The notes below the pieces were generated by a model. The model searched no databases. It saw only the letters and a program-made list of their open reading frames with translations, and was not told the DNA's origin. Of a stretch of 64,000 nt of DNA, positions 36,736 to 48,139 are shown one piece after another. Position numbers and translations under genes: made by a program. Position 1 is the stretch's first letter, and each line of letters starts with the position of its first letter. The DNA is from Mercurialis annua (lineage: Eukaryota; Streptophyta; Magnoliopsida; Malpighiales; Euphorbiaceae): positions 52,561,651-52,625,650 of the forward strand of contig NC_065571.1 of NCBI RefSeq assembly GCF_937616625.2. The letters run 5' to 3'.

Positions 36736-37483
36736 GGCACCGTTTGAATTGGGAGTTTTTTGAAATCTATAGATTTTAACAAAATCGATGTATTCTAAAT
36801 CAATGGAATTTAAATCAATAGATTGTAAAATTTCATCGTTTAGATTGAAAACAAAATTAATGGATTTTAACATAATTTTCCTTCCACTCTTATTTGGTTC
36901 AATAACTGCGATCCATGGTATCAGTTAGATATTTAAACACTAATTACTGTATAGTAAAGACAATTTTTCTATAACATAGAATCAAAATTAATACTAAAAA
37001 TTAAAATAATATTTTATGCTTTTTTTTACACAAAACATACCTATTGATAAATCTAAAACATGAAAAATTTGTATAGAACATATCTATTGATTAAATACAA
37101 TACATATGAAAAGAAACTTATAAAATAATAATTGCCAAACCCTTGGCAGCATAACAATATTTTTTTGAGATGTTCATATAAACAAAAGGTAAAAAGGCGG
37201 TAAAAGAAAAAAATGGTTTAATTAGAGTTAAAAATAATTTAAGAATATTAATTTTTTATTAGAGATATCTATGGAAAAAATAAATAGTGTAACAATCCAT
37301 CATTTATAAAAATTGGTGGATTTGGACTTTCCCACCACCCTAAAAATGATGGATTTTAAAAAATTAGAAAATTTATAAATTCATGGATACTATTAATTTT
37401 TTTCTAGTCAAACGATGGATTTTTTCCAAATCTTTGGATTGTTTAAAACCCATCGTTTAGAATTCATTAATGCAAGCGGTGCC
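36736..37483. mobile_element. PIF/Harbinger-like MITE (copy 1)
   Basis: The ends GGCACCGTTTGAATT and the inverted GGCACCGCTTGCATT are terminal repeats. Subterminal ATGGATTTT-type motifs recur. A 3-bp flank ATA is found on both sides. The 3-bp duplication and GGCACC termini suggest the PIF/Harbinger superfamily. There is no transposase. The copy in the second duplicate is at 55999-56773. Confidence 0.65.
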
Positions 37484-37504
37484 ATAGTGAAAAGCGGTGA
37501 AATA

Positions 37505-38584
37505 TAATGAACAAGGATCAAATCACCCCCTAAAATTGGTACGTGATATCAAAAAAGTTAATTGTAAAAAAATCGGCCAAAAAATTATAACCTTTGGCAA
37601 ATAGGGTCAGAAATTATCTTTCCCAGTTTATCATTATGTAGACTACCATGGTCAATGGCGATGGGACCTCTTTGAGCAGTGGTTTAGTCCAGATATGATC
37701 CTTAACCTTGCATCGATTAAACCACCGAGGAGGGAAGATGGGGAAGACTCTATGTATTGGGGTTTGTCAAAGTCTGGGCAGCTTCCGATGAAATCGGCTT
37801 ATGAATTGGTGAATAAAAATTTGTGGGGTGGTAACCAAATTGACTGGTCAGTGGTTTGGAATTGGGAAGGGCCCGAACGAGTCAAAACTTTCCTTCAGCT
37901 AGCTTTGAAGAACAAGTTGCTAACCAACGTCGAGCGTATCAAAAGAAAAATAACGACAACAACTAAGTGTGACAGATGTGGGCATTGTATTGAGGATGTG
38001 TTGCATGTATTATGGGATTGCACTCATGCAGTTGCTATTTGGACCAAGTTAGTGCCACGGCAGGAGTGGGATGGCTTCTTTTTCCTAAACCTGAAAGAGT
38101 GGCTTACTTCCAATCTTGTTGGTGCATCAAAACTGAACAGTGCTATTGATTGGGCTCTTTGTTTTAGTGTGAGCTGTTGGGCCTTATGGGGGTGGCGTAA
38201 TAGAGAATTATTTGATGATGCCTTTAAGGGGGAGGTGAACCCGATCCAGTATACTAAACATAAAGTTTTTCAGTTTAAGGAAGCCTAGAAGTTTGATGAC
38301 CATTTTAATACTCATCCGAAGAAAGAGGATAGGCTCATAGGGTGGGAGATGCCTCCTCAAGGTTGGCACAAAATTAATGCCGATGGAGCAATGAAAGGAG
38401 GATCGGGCTTGGCTGCAGCTGAGGGTCTAATCCGGAATGAAAATGGTAACTGGATTGATGGTTGGGTTGTTAATTTGGAGAAATGTTCGGCTTTGATGGC
38501 TGAACTTTGGGGTGTTGTACTCCCTTTGCTTAGCTTGGGAGTTGGGGATGAAAAGGATTATTATGGAAGGATTAATATGTTCTT
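37505..38584 (+). mobile_element. LINE 3' part: zinc-binding and RNase H region, cut by gypsy insertion
   Basis: Reads as the C-terminal part of a plant L1 ORF2. The zinc-binding reverse-transcriptase-associated region has CDRCGHCIEDVLHVLWDC (37970-38025), then ALWGWRNRELF. An RNase H-type domain follows (KINADGAMKG, MAELWGV). The stop at 38286 and the loss of the middle of the RNase H domain, including the region of a catalytic Asp, show decay. The gypsy element is inserted at 38585, and the reading continues at 50403. Confidence 0.85.
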
Positions 38585-40824
38585 TGTCACGACCCAATCT
38601 CAGGGCCGAGACCGGCGCTAGGGAATGGGAGTGGTTGCTCCGAAACCCGTAGCAAGCCTAAAAAAACGTAAAATAATTTTTCGCGAAATATAAACATCAT
38701 GCATGACATACATAAACACGTGTCATGCAGAAGCACACATGCCAGGCATACATATCCTCTGGCAGTCACAATATATATAACACAGCAAGCGTAAAACGTT
38801 TAAAACTTTAAAACGTTAAAGTTATATTTACAGAAAACTATACATACAAGCTGACTTGCAAAATACTTATCTACTGCAGCTCTAAGAGTAAAGTACTATT
38901 TCTTTACATACTCAAAAATACAGACTTCTGGAAGTAGGATAGAAGTCTGTTGCCTCAAAGCGTCTTTATCCTGAAAGGAAATCTGTGAGGGGTCAGTATA
39001 TTGGGATATACTGAGTGAGTTCATACATTTACTAATAAGTATTCAAATAAAACATAAAATCGTAATCAATCATATGCAGCCAAGTATAGGATCCGATTGA
39101 AACCCTAATCCTCGAATATGTTAACCGTATATACTCAGAGGAAAAACTTATCCAATAGTCCGACCCGGGAGTATTCACACTCTACCACGTCAGTCGCGGC
39201 AATTCCCTTAATCCCAGTGGTGGGTCTAACCCACTAGATACGGGGCTCAGGTTACACTGTAACCGAGTTCACTCTCGTATCACAATCATACATCTACCTT
39301 CAGAATTTATGTACTTAATCGTATTCACAGTTGTATCAAATCAAAACTGGTGATCACACAGTCCTATTGCCGCTCAATAGGTAGCACGTTCCATCGGATC
39401 AATACTGGTTTCAAATCAAGCATATGTGCAATTTATATAAAGATTTAATATATAAATCATGCAATTCAAATAGAAAGCAATATAAAATAGTTGCTTGAAT
39501 AAATACTTCAAAAGCAAATCGTATAAACTCACAGAAAACGCTTATCCAAAAATACGTCGGGGCTTTAGAAACGTCAAGCTTCCCGAGCTCCTGGTCCAGC
39601 TCCTTCTTGCCTCGCTGGATCTAAAACAATTTCAAAACATTTGACTCACATCAGAATCCTATTCTAAGATTGACTCTAGACTCGAGACTCGACACGTTTT
39701 ACTTTCACTAATCGTCGTGCTTCTCACGTATACTCCGATAACGGTATCAAACTCGTTCAACGATCGTAAATCACTTCTAATCAAATTCCCGTTTAACCCC
39801 ATTAGGTTAACTATTCTCATTAGTCGATTAACTATTATTCGATTTCCGATTCAACACGCGAGTTCAACTAATTCGATCAAGGTACGAAGATTCGGGGTGC
39901 GAGAATCGGGAAATACACGTTCGTGCAGGGAGGTACACGTTCGTGTACCATATGTTGGTACACGTTCGTGTACCATATGTTGGTACACGTTCGTGTACCA
40001 TTGATGGTACACGTTCGTGTACCACAAGTACACGATCGTGTACTGTCGTGCACGATCCCCCGGAATCGATTTCCGGGGTTTCCGACCTGCTATATACGTA
40101 AAAACGCTCCAAACTCAGCCAAAACGCGTATTCTAAGCTCAAAACGCTATATATCAATCCTATACTCGATAAAACGATAAAATCGTTTCGTGGCCTAAAA
40201 CTTTGAATCGATATAACTCAAAATATATTCGTTTAAACGATAAAACGTCAAGCTTACCGTGATTACCCGTCGAAATACGATCGTTTGGAGTTATAGAACG
40301 TCGAAAACGGACGAGAAACGGAAACCGCGCGACGAACCGAACGAATTTGACGAACGAAAGAAAATGAATCAGATGAAGGTTCTGAATCCTTCATCCTTAA
40401 GGATTCATATATATATCCTGGCTAAAGTACGCCTTGATCCTTGAAACTTTTCAAAAGTTTCAATTTAATCCAAAACTTATTCAATTAATCTTTCTATTAA
40501 TTCAAATATGTATTATTTATCTCCGAATAAATAATACTAACTTAAAATATAGATTTCCATCGAAAATCCTCAAATTTTTATTTTCGGGGCTTAATTGGCT
40601 AATTTGCACTTTAGCCCCTAAACTTTTCAAAATTTACAATTTAGCCCCAAAATGTATCCACATCCAAATTTTCAAAATTAATTCCTTTATTCCCGCTAAT
40701 TAACTCATTAAATTTTATTCTTGAATTTCCGATATAATTAAGTTAAATTCTCCTTAATTTAATTCATCGGAAATCACGACACGTGGCACGACGTAATTAC
40801 CTTAAAATATTTTGGGGTATTACA
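38585..40824 (-). repeat. Gypsy 3' LTR
   Basis: 2,240 bp. On the minus strand it begins TGTAATACCCC and ends GGGTCGTGACA. It is nearly identical to the other LTR by eye, but the palindrome array at 39932-40043 has a different unit count and spacer order. A TATA-like run lies at about 40405-40416. Confidence 0.93.
39932..40043. repeat. Palindrome array in the 3' LTR, 5 units
   Basis: Four copies of GGTACACGTTCGTGTACC, separated by 6-7 bp spacers (ATATGTT, ATATGTT, ATTGAT), are followed by the perfect palindrome GTACACGATCGTGTAC. Each unit has 8-bp arms and could form a hairpin or bind a dimeric protein. Confidence 0.95.
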
Positions 40825-40843
40825 TTCACCCCCCCCCCCCCTT
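40825..40843 (-). other. Polypurine tract of the gypsy element
   Basis: On the minus strand a run of 13 G within AAG..GTGAA sits directly before the 3' LTR. This is where plus-strand DNA synthesis would be primed. Confidence 0.8.
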
Positions 40844-43800
40844 AAAATAAATTCGTCCTCGAATTTAAAATTTAGCCACGTACCTTGAGTGAATAGATAT
40901 GGATACTTCTGCCGCATATCCACTTCTGTCTCTCACGTGCACTCTTCTACGGATTGACTTCTCCAAAGAACTTTCACCATTGGAATCCTCTTCGTTCGTA
41001 ATTGTCGTATCTGCGTGTCGACAATCTGCACTGGCCGTTCTTCATAAGTCAGTTCCTCGCTCACGTCCACCACTTGTGGTTGAATTATTCGAGAAGGGTC
41101 TGGTACATACTTCCGAAGCATGGAAATATGGAAGACCGGATGAACTTGCGACATCTCCGGTGGCAGGTCTAATTTGTAGGCAACGGAGCCTATGCGCTCC
41201 ATGATCTGATATGGTCCGACATATCTCGGGGCCAATTTACCCTTCTTTCCGAAACGAATTACTCCCTTCATCGGTGATACTTTGAGAAACACGTAATCTC
41301 CGAGCTGAAATTTGATATCCTTCCTCTTGGGGTCCGCGTAACTCTTCTGTCGACTGGAAGCAGTATTTAAACGCTGCTTTATCAACGGAACTTTTTCTGA
41401 CGTAATCTGGATAATCTCTGCTCCAGTGAGCTTTCGTTCACCGACTTTGTCCCAACAGATATGGGATCGACACTTGCGACCTTATAATGCTTCGTAAGGA
41501 GCCATCTCGATGCTTGAATAATAGCTGTTGTTGTAGGCAAACTCGACTAGAGGTAGGTACGTATCCCAACTACCTCCGAAGTCTAATACGCAAAGTCGAA
41601 GCATATCTTCTAACGTTTGAATCGTCCGCTCAGACTGGCCGTCCGTCTGAGGATGAAACGCAGTGCTAAAATTCAATCGTGTTCCTAACGCGTCTTGTAA
41701 GCTCTTCCAGAAATGAGAGGTAAATACGGAACCTCTATCTGAAACGATTGACACGGGAACTCCGTGTAGGCTCACGATCTTATCGATATAAATCTCTGCC
41801 AACTTTGCTGCAGAATAAGTCGTCTTGATAGGAATGAAGTGCGCTGACTTCGTCAAACGATCCACGATTACCCAAATAGAATCAAAACCTTTCTGCGTCT
41901 TGGGTAGTTCGATTACAAAATCCATCGTGATCTGCTCCCATTTCCATTCCGGAATGGGTAACGGTTGAAGAAATCCGTAAGGTCGTTGATGCTCCAATTT
42001 GACTTGCTGACAAGTCGGGCATTTAGCCACAAACTCTGCGATATCTTTCTTCATTCCGCTCCACCAATATGTTGATTTGATGTCGTGGTACATCTTTGTG
42101 GAACCAGGATGAACGCTATAGATCGTTCCATGTGTCTCTCCCATGATCTTCTGTCTCAAGTCTTCCACATCTGGAACGCACATTCGATTACCATACTTCA
42201 AGATTCCGTTGACGATACTGAAATCTTGACTCTTTTCTTGTTGAACTTCCTCAATTAAATGCTTCAATTGAGGGTCATCCACTTGCAATTCTTTGATCTG
42301 ATCTATCAACGTCGATCGTATTATTAGCTGAGCCATTAAGTTTCCGAGAGATAAAATCTCGAGCTCCACTCCTTGGCTAAACATCGTATGAATCTCGTTG
42401 ATTAACGGTCTCCGCCATGTTGTTGTAACGTGCGCGAGACTTTCTGCCGACTTCCTGCTTAAGGCATCTGCCACTACGTTGGCCTTGCCTGGATGATATT
42501 GTATCGTTCAGTCATAATCTTTTAGTAGCTCCATCCATCTCCGCTGTCTGAGGTTTAACTCTCGTTGATCAAAAATGTACTTCAAGCTTTTATGATCTGT
42601 AAAGATCTCACATATAGCGCCGTACAAATAATGTCTCCAGATTTTTAGCGCGAAAATCACCGCCGCTAATTCTAGATCATGCGTCGGGTAGTTCGTTTCG
42701 TGCTTCTTGAGCTGTCGCGAAGCGTATGCAATCACTCGACCGTGTTGCATAAGGACACATCCTAGTCCAACTCTTGACGCGTCACAGTAAACTGTGAATC
42801 CTTCCGTTCCTTCTGGTAGCGCTAAGACTGGTGCTGTCGTCAAACATTCTTTCAGTTTTTGAAAACTGAGCTCGCACTGATCTGTCCAGCTGAACTTCGC
42901 GTTTTTCTGAGTTAGCTTCGTCAAAGGTACAGCGATCTTTGAAAAATCCTGTACAAATCGTCTGTAGTACCCTGCTAAACCAAGGAAACTTCTAACTTCC
43001 GTAACCGATTCAGGCCGCTTCCATTCTATCACAGCTTCGATCTTCTTTGGGTCAACCTTAATGTCACTTTGTGAAACCACGTGACCTAAGAAAGCCACTT
43101 CCGTTAGCCAAAATTCACATTTAGAGAATTTGGCGTAAAGCTGATGCTCTCTTAGCGTCTGTAGTACTATCCGCAGATGTTGAGTGTGCTCTTCTTATGA
43201 ACGTGAATAGATCAAAATATTGTCGATAAATACGATCACGAACTGATCCAAGTACGGTTTGAATATCCTATTCATCAAATCCATGAAGGCTGCTGGGGCG
43301 TTCGTTAATCCGAACGACATAACAAGAAATTCGTAATGACCGTATCGAGTTCGAAAAGCAGTCTTCTGAACATCATCATCGCGAATCTTTAGCTGATGAT
43401 AGCCTGATCTCAGGTCAATCTTGGAGAAAAACTTCGCTCCTTGTAACTGATCGAACAAATCATCGATTCTAGGTAACGGATACTTATTCTTGATCGTCAC
43501 CTTGTTCAGCTGTCGATAATCGATACATAGTCGAAGCGATCCATCCTTCTTTTTCACGAATAACACTGGTGCACCCCACGGGGATACACTCGGTCTAATA
43601 AAACCGCGATCAAACAATTCTTCTAGCTGATCCTTAAGTTCTTTGAGCTCTGCTGGCGCCATTCGATAAGGAGGTATCGATATCGGCTTTGTGCCAGGAG
43701 CCAATTCGATACAAAATTCAATCTCGCGATCTGGGGGTAATCCAGGTAATTCCTCTGGAAAAACGTCTGGATATTCCGACACAACTGGCATGTCACTTAA

Positions 43801-44081
43801 ATTTGCACTATTCTTCTCCACGTCTCGTACTATTGCTAAGAATCCTTGACATCCCTTCTTCAACATACTACAAGCTTTAATAGCTGAAATAATACTCGTA
43901 GAAGATTCCATCTTATCACCCTGAATTGAAACCGCTTCAATTCCAGGCGTGTTAAACGTCACCGTCTTCTTTCGACAATCCACATTGGCGTAGTGCTGAG
44001 CTAGCCAATCCATTCCTAGAATGACGTCAAAAGCTAATACCTCGAGTAAAATCAAGTCAACTGACAAATCTCGTCCTTGAA
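40825..44081 (-). pseudogene. Gypsy pol: protease end, RT, RNase H, integrase, chromodomain-like end
   Basis: Minus-strand frame in order: protease end [19 protein letters not shown] with [19 protein letters not shown] and [12 protein letters not shown]; RNase H with [16 protein letters not shown] and [10 protein letters not shown]; integrase with zinc-finger CPTCQQVK and core DFVIELP, SDRGSVFTSHFW, HPQTDGQSERT; then GPYQIMERIG and IPMVKVLWR. The RT active site reads FIDNILIYS where FIDDILIYS is usual, so a catalytic Asp is Asn. In-frame stops occur near 43195, 42508, 41482 and 40933. All segments share one frame. Confidence 0.93.
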
Positions 44082-46292
44082 TGTAATACCCCAAAGTATT
44101 TTAAGGTAATTAAGTCGTGCCACGTGTCGAAATTTTCGATAAATTAAATTAAGGAGAATTTAATTTAATTATATCGGAAATTCAAGAATAAATTTAATGA
44201 GTCAATTAGCGGGATTGAAGGAGTTAATGTTGAAAATTTGGATGTGGAGGTATTTTGGGGCTAAATTGTAAATTTTGAAAAGTTTAGGGGCTAAAGTGCA
44301 AATTAGCCAATTAAGCCCGAAAATAGAAATTTGAGGATTTTCGATGGAAATCTATATTTTGAGTTAGTATTATTTATTCGGATATAAATGATACGTATAT
44401 GAATTAATAGAAAGATTAATTGAATAAGTTTTGGACTAAATTGAAGCTTTTGAAAAGTTTCAAGGACCAAATGGCAAGTTAGCCATTATACATATGATTC
44501 AAACCTTCAGATGAAGGTTACAGAACCTTCATCTCTTTTCTTTCTCTTTCTCATTTCTCTCGCTCCGTTCCTTACGGTTCCGTCGCTCGATTCCGTTTCT
44601 CGTCCATTTTCGACGTTTAATAGCTCGAATTGATCGTATTCTCGAGGCGAATCACGGTAAGCTTGACGTTTTACCGTTTCGTTGATTATATTTTAAGTTA
44701 TATCGATTCAAAGTTTTAGGCCACGAAACGATTTTATCGTTTTATCGAGTATAGGATTGATATATAGCGTTTTGAGCTTAGAATACGCGTTTTGGCTGAG
44801 TTTGGAGCGTTTTTACGTATATAGCAGGTCGGAAACCCCGGAAATCGATTCCGGGGGATCGTGCACGACTGTACACGATCGTGTACTGTGGTACACGAAC
44901 GTGTACTTGAGGTACACGAACGTGTACCATCAATGGTACACGAACGTGTACTAAGGTACACGAACGTGTACCATCATATGGTACACGAACGTGTACCAAG
45001 GTACACGAACGTGTACCTCCCTGCACGAGCATGCACCCTTCGATTCTCGCACCCTGAGTCTTCGTACTTCGATTGAATTAATTACGCGTATTGAATCGGA
45101 AATCGAATAGTAGTTAACCTAATGAGGTTATAAGAAGATTGAATTAGAAGTAAATTGTAATCCGTAAACGAGTTTGATATCATTTAATGGGATATGCGTG
45201 AGAAGCACGACGATTAATAAGAGTTCAATGTGTCGAGTCTCGAGTCTAGAGTCAATCTTAGAATAGGATTCTGATGTGAGTCAAATGTTTTGAAATTGTT
45301 TTAGATCCAGCGAGGCAAGAAGGAGCTGGACCAGGAGCTCGGGAAGCTTGACGTTTCTAAAGCCCCGACGTATTTTTGGATAAGCGTTTTCTGTGAGTTT
45401 ATACGATTTGCTTTTAAAGTATTTATTTAAGCAATTATTTTATATTGCTTTATATTTGAATTGCATGTTTTATATGCGAATTCTTTTTATGAATTACATA
45501 TGGTTGATTTGAAACCAGTATTGATCCGATGGAACGTGCTACCTATTGGGCGACAATAGGACTGTGTGATCACCAGTTTTGATATGCCTCAGCTGGGAGC
45601 TGATGATGAACATGAAATTTACGATTGGGTTATGATTTCGATACGAGAGTGAACTCGGCTACGGTGTAGCCTGGAAGTCCCCGTATCTAGTGGCTGGGCC
45701 ACCAGCGAGTTGGACTCGCAATTGATATTTATGATTGGGTTGATCGATTGATTATTAGTATGTTTGAGGATTAAGGCTTCATTCGGATCCTGTACTTGGC
45801 TGCATACGATTAAGTATCGTTTATGATTTTATTTGAATACTTATTAGTAAATGTATGAACTCACTCAGTATATCCCAATATACTGACCCCTCACAGATTT
45901 CCTTTCAGGATAAAGACGCTTTGAAGCAACGGACTTCTATCCTACTTCCAGAAGTCTGTATTTTTGAGTATGTAAAGAAACAGTACTTTACTCTTAGAGC
46001 TGCAGTAGATAAGTGTTTTGTAAGTCAGCTTGTATGTGTAGCTTTCTGTAAATATAACTTTACCGTTTTAAAGTCTTAAACGTTTTACGCTTGCTGCGTT
46101 ATATATATTGTGACTGCCAGAGGATATGTGTGCCTGGCATGTGTGCTTCTGCATGACATGTGTTTATTTATGTCATGCATGACGTTTATGTTTTGCGAAA
46201 AATTATTTTATGTTTTTAGGCTTGCTACGGGTTTCGGAGCAACCACTCCCATTCCCTAGCGCCAGTCTCGGCCTTGAGATTGGGTCGTGACA
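44082..46292 (+). mobile_element. Solo LTR of the same gypsy family, nested in pol, TSD TTGAA
   Basis: It begins TGTAATACCCC and ends GGTCGTGACA, the same termini as the host element's LTRs but in opposite orientation. TTGAA lies on both sides (44077-44081, 46293-46297). No internal domain is present, so this is a solo LTR of 2,211 bp, formed by LTR-LTR recombination after a separate insertion. It differs from the host LTRs more than they differ from each other. Confidence 0.95.
44871..45017. repeat. Palindrome array in the solo LTR, 7 units
   Basis: GTACACGATCGTGTAC is followed by six copies of GGTACACGAACGTGTAC(C) with spacers of 2-7 bp. It is the longest of the three arrays in the window. 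Confidence 0.95.
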
Positions 46293-46297
46293 TTGAA

Positions 46298-47876
46298 CTT
46301 TCACAGGGCAAGACGGGTAAACGATACAAACTTCCACACTCTCTCCAACTGGCGTAGCTACGGATAAAGGGTTCCTATGATATGCTGGTTGCACTCCTAA
46401 CTTACTAGCGAAACTAGGCGAAACAAATGAATGCGTAGCGCCCGAATCAAATAAAATTAACGCATCTTGAGAAGCGATAGGAAAGGTACCTTGCACCACA
46501 GCATTGGAAGCCTGAGCCTCCTGAGGATTCAGTGCAAAGACCCTAGCCTGACTTCCGCCAGCCTGCGAAGTCTGACCAGTTCCACGTCCTCCGCCATTTC
46601 TGCCTCCTCGATTTGCGTAACCACGGCCTCTCTGGCCAGTGAAGGTACTCCCTGTCTGATCATATCCTGACGCTGCCTGATGTGCAGTCCTCTGCTACTG
46701 ATAAGAAGGCTGTACTACTGTAGTCATCGAACCCTGAGGCATCTGCATCGGACAATCTCTAGCAAAATGGCCCCGTTGACCACAGTTAAAACATGCTCCA
46801 TTAGCAGTGTAACACGCGTCGTAGTGCCTCCTATTACAGTTCAGACATAAAGGAACTCCGCCTCCCATGTCACTCATCGATCTGGCACTAAATCCGATGC
46901 CTGAGGTACTAACCCGTGTTCCGCGTCGAGGTCTTTTGCGTTCTCGCTGACGTTGTGTGTATCGAGAATAATTCCCAACATATGACTGAGTAGGCGCACT
47001 CTGTACGCTACGAAACGTATTATCTCTCACAGGTGCAACATTGGAAGGGTCAGGAATTCTTCCAAAACGGATCAGAGAAACTTCCATTTGCCTAGCGCTA
47101 TCAATCAGTTGCACTAAGGTTCTTCCGATATCAGACGTCAGACTCACAAATTCATCTCCTAGACCCTCTACAAACCTTGAGTTCACTCTAACTAGATCTC
47201 TAGTCAGGTCTGGTGCAAACCTACTTACCCTGGTAAACTCCGTTACATACTCTTGCACAGACCGATTGCCTCTACTCAGGGTCAACCACTGACTACGATA
47301 ATTCTCCGTCACCGCATATGGTAAAAAGTATTCCCTAAAGTGGTTTGCAAATTCAGCCCAGGTCATAGTGTCCATGGTTGGCTAAATATGCTGCTGAAAC
47401 CAATCTTTCGCAGGTCCTTTCATTGACATTTCCACCATAATGATGGTTTGTCTCTCATTAGCTTGCAGGCGTCGAGCATTACGTTCTACTTCTTCGAGGA
47501 AATCGAGAGCATCACCTGTACTGTCAAACTTAGTTGGCTTGAGGCGCATATAAGCCAAAAAGATATCTCGATCAGTGAAAGCAACATTGCGTAGCTGTTG
47601 CTGTTGAAGTTGTTCACGATGCATATTCTGCACCTCAGCCTGATTAGCTTGCATAGCCGCAATTCCCGTAAGAAACTGATTCAGATCAAAACCCACAACA
47701 TTAGGTTGCTGGGCTTGCGCTTGCACTCCAGGTGCCTGCGCCTGGGCCTCTTGGCCACCTCCTCCTCCCTGAACAGAAGACTCATCTTGAGCTTCTGGAT
47801 GGACGTCATGCGCCCCTTCTATAACATTTCGTGCTGCAGCGGCAGCTCGCTCTACCTCTTGTCGTTGGTCAGACAT
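46298..47876 (-). pseudogene. Gypsy gag and protease start
   Basis: Minus strand from the start MSDQRQEVERAAAAARNV. A Gln/Ala-rich N-terminal part is followed by the gag core (KPTKFDSTGDALDFLEEVERNARRL cut here to its recognisable middle DALDFLEEVE, then WFQQHI). The zinc knuckle CFNCGQRGHFARDC is at about 46745-46786. Aspartic protease site LFDSGATHSFVS is at about 46425-46460. Stops interrupt it at about 47379 and 46692, each where a Gln codon would be expected (CAG to TAG). Interrupted by the solo LTR at 46292. Confidence 0.92.
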
Positions 47877-48123
47877 CCTGACCAAGACAAACATTGTTAC
47901 TTAGCCACATAATCACATATTATCGCAAACGCATACCATATTAAACGCGTATCTCATCACAAGCGAACAAACACGTATGACAGACTCACATCCTAGAGGG
48001 AAAGTTGAAAGTTTGAAAATCAAATGAATACGTAACAAAGACAAGACTCGAGCCCTATATGCTGCAGTAGAATCCTAAGAAAATCAATCACTCTTCTAGC
48101 ATAAGCAATGGTAACTGGACCAT

Positions 48124-48135
48124 GCTCTGATACCA
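48124..48135 (-). other. Primer binding site for initiator tRNA-Met
   Basis: On the minus strand TGGTATCAGAGC lies four bases after the end of the 5' LTR. It is complementary to the 3' end of plant initiator tRNA-Met, the usual primer for chromoviruses. Confidence 0.9.
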
Positions 48136-48139
48136 ACAT

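Noticed and set aside
39932..40043. CRISPR-like appearance of palindromes with short spacers
   Set aside because: Spacers are 2-7 bp and reused, the setting is a plant retrotransposon LTR, and no cas genes exist. It is not a CRISPR array.
39717..40180. Open frames with repetitive peptides (VHVRVP, YTNVYH) on both strands of the LTR arrays
   Set aside because: They are readings of the palindrome array in different frames. The same happens at 44734-45076 and 49272-49753. There is no coding signature outside the repeats.
45855..46079. 74-aa frame in the solo LTR
   Set aside because: LTR sequence. The corresponding frame is not kept in the other two LTRs and no domain is seen.
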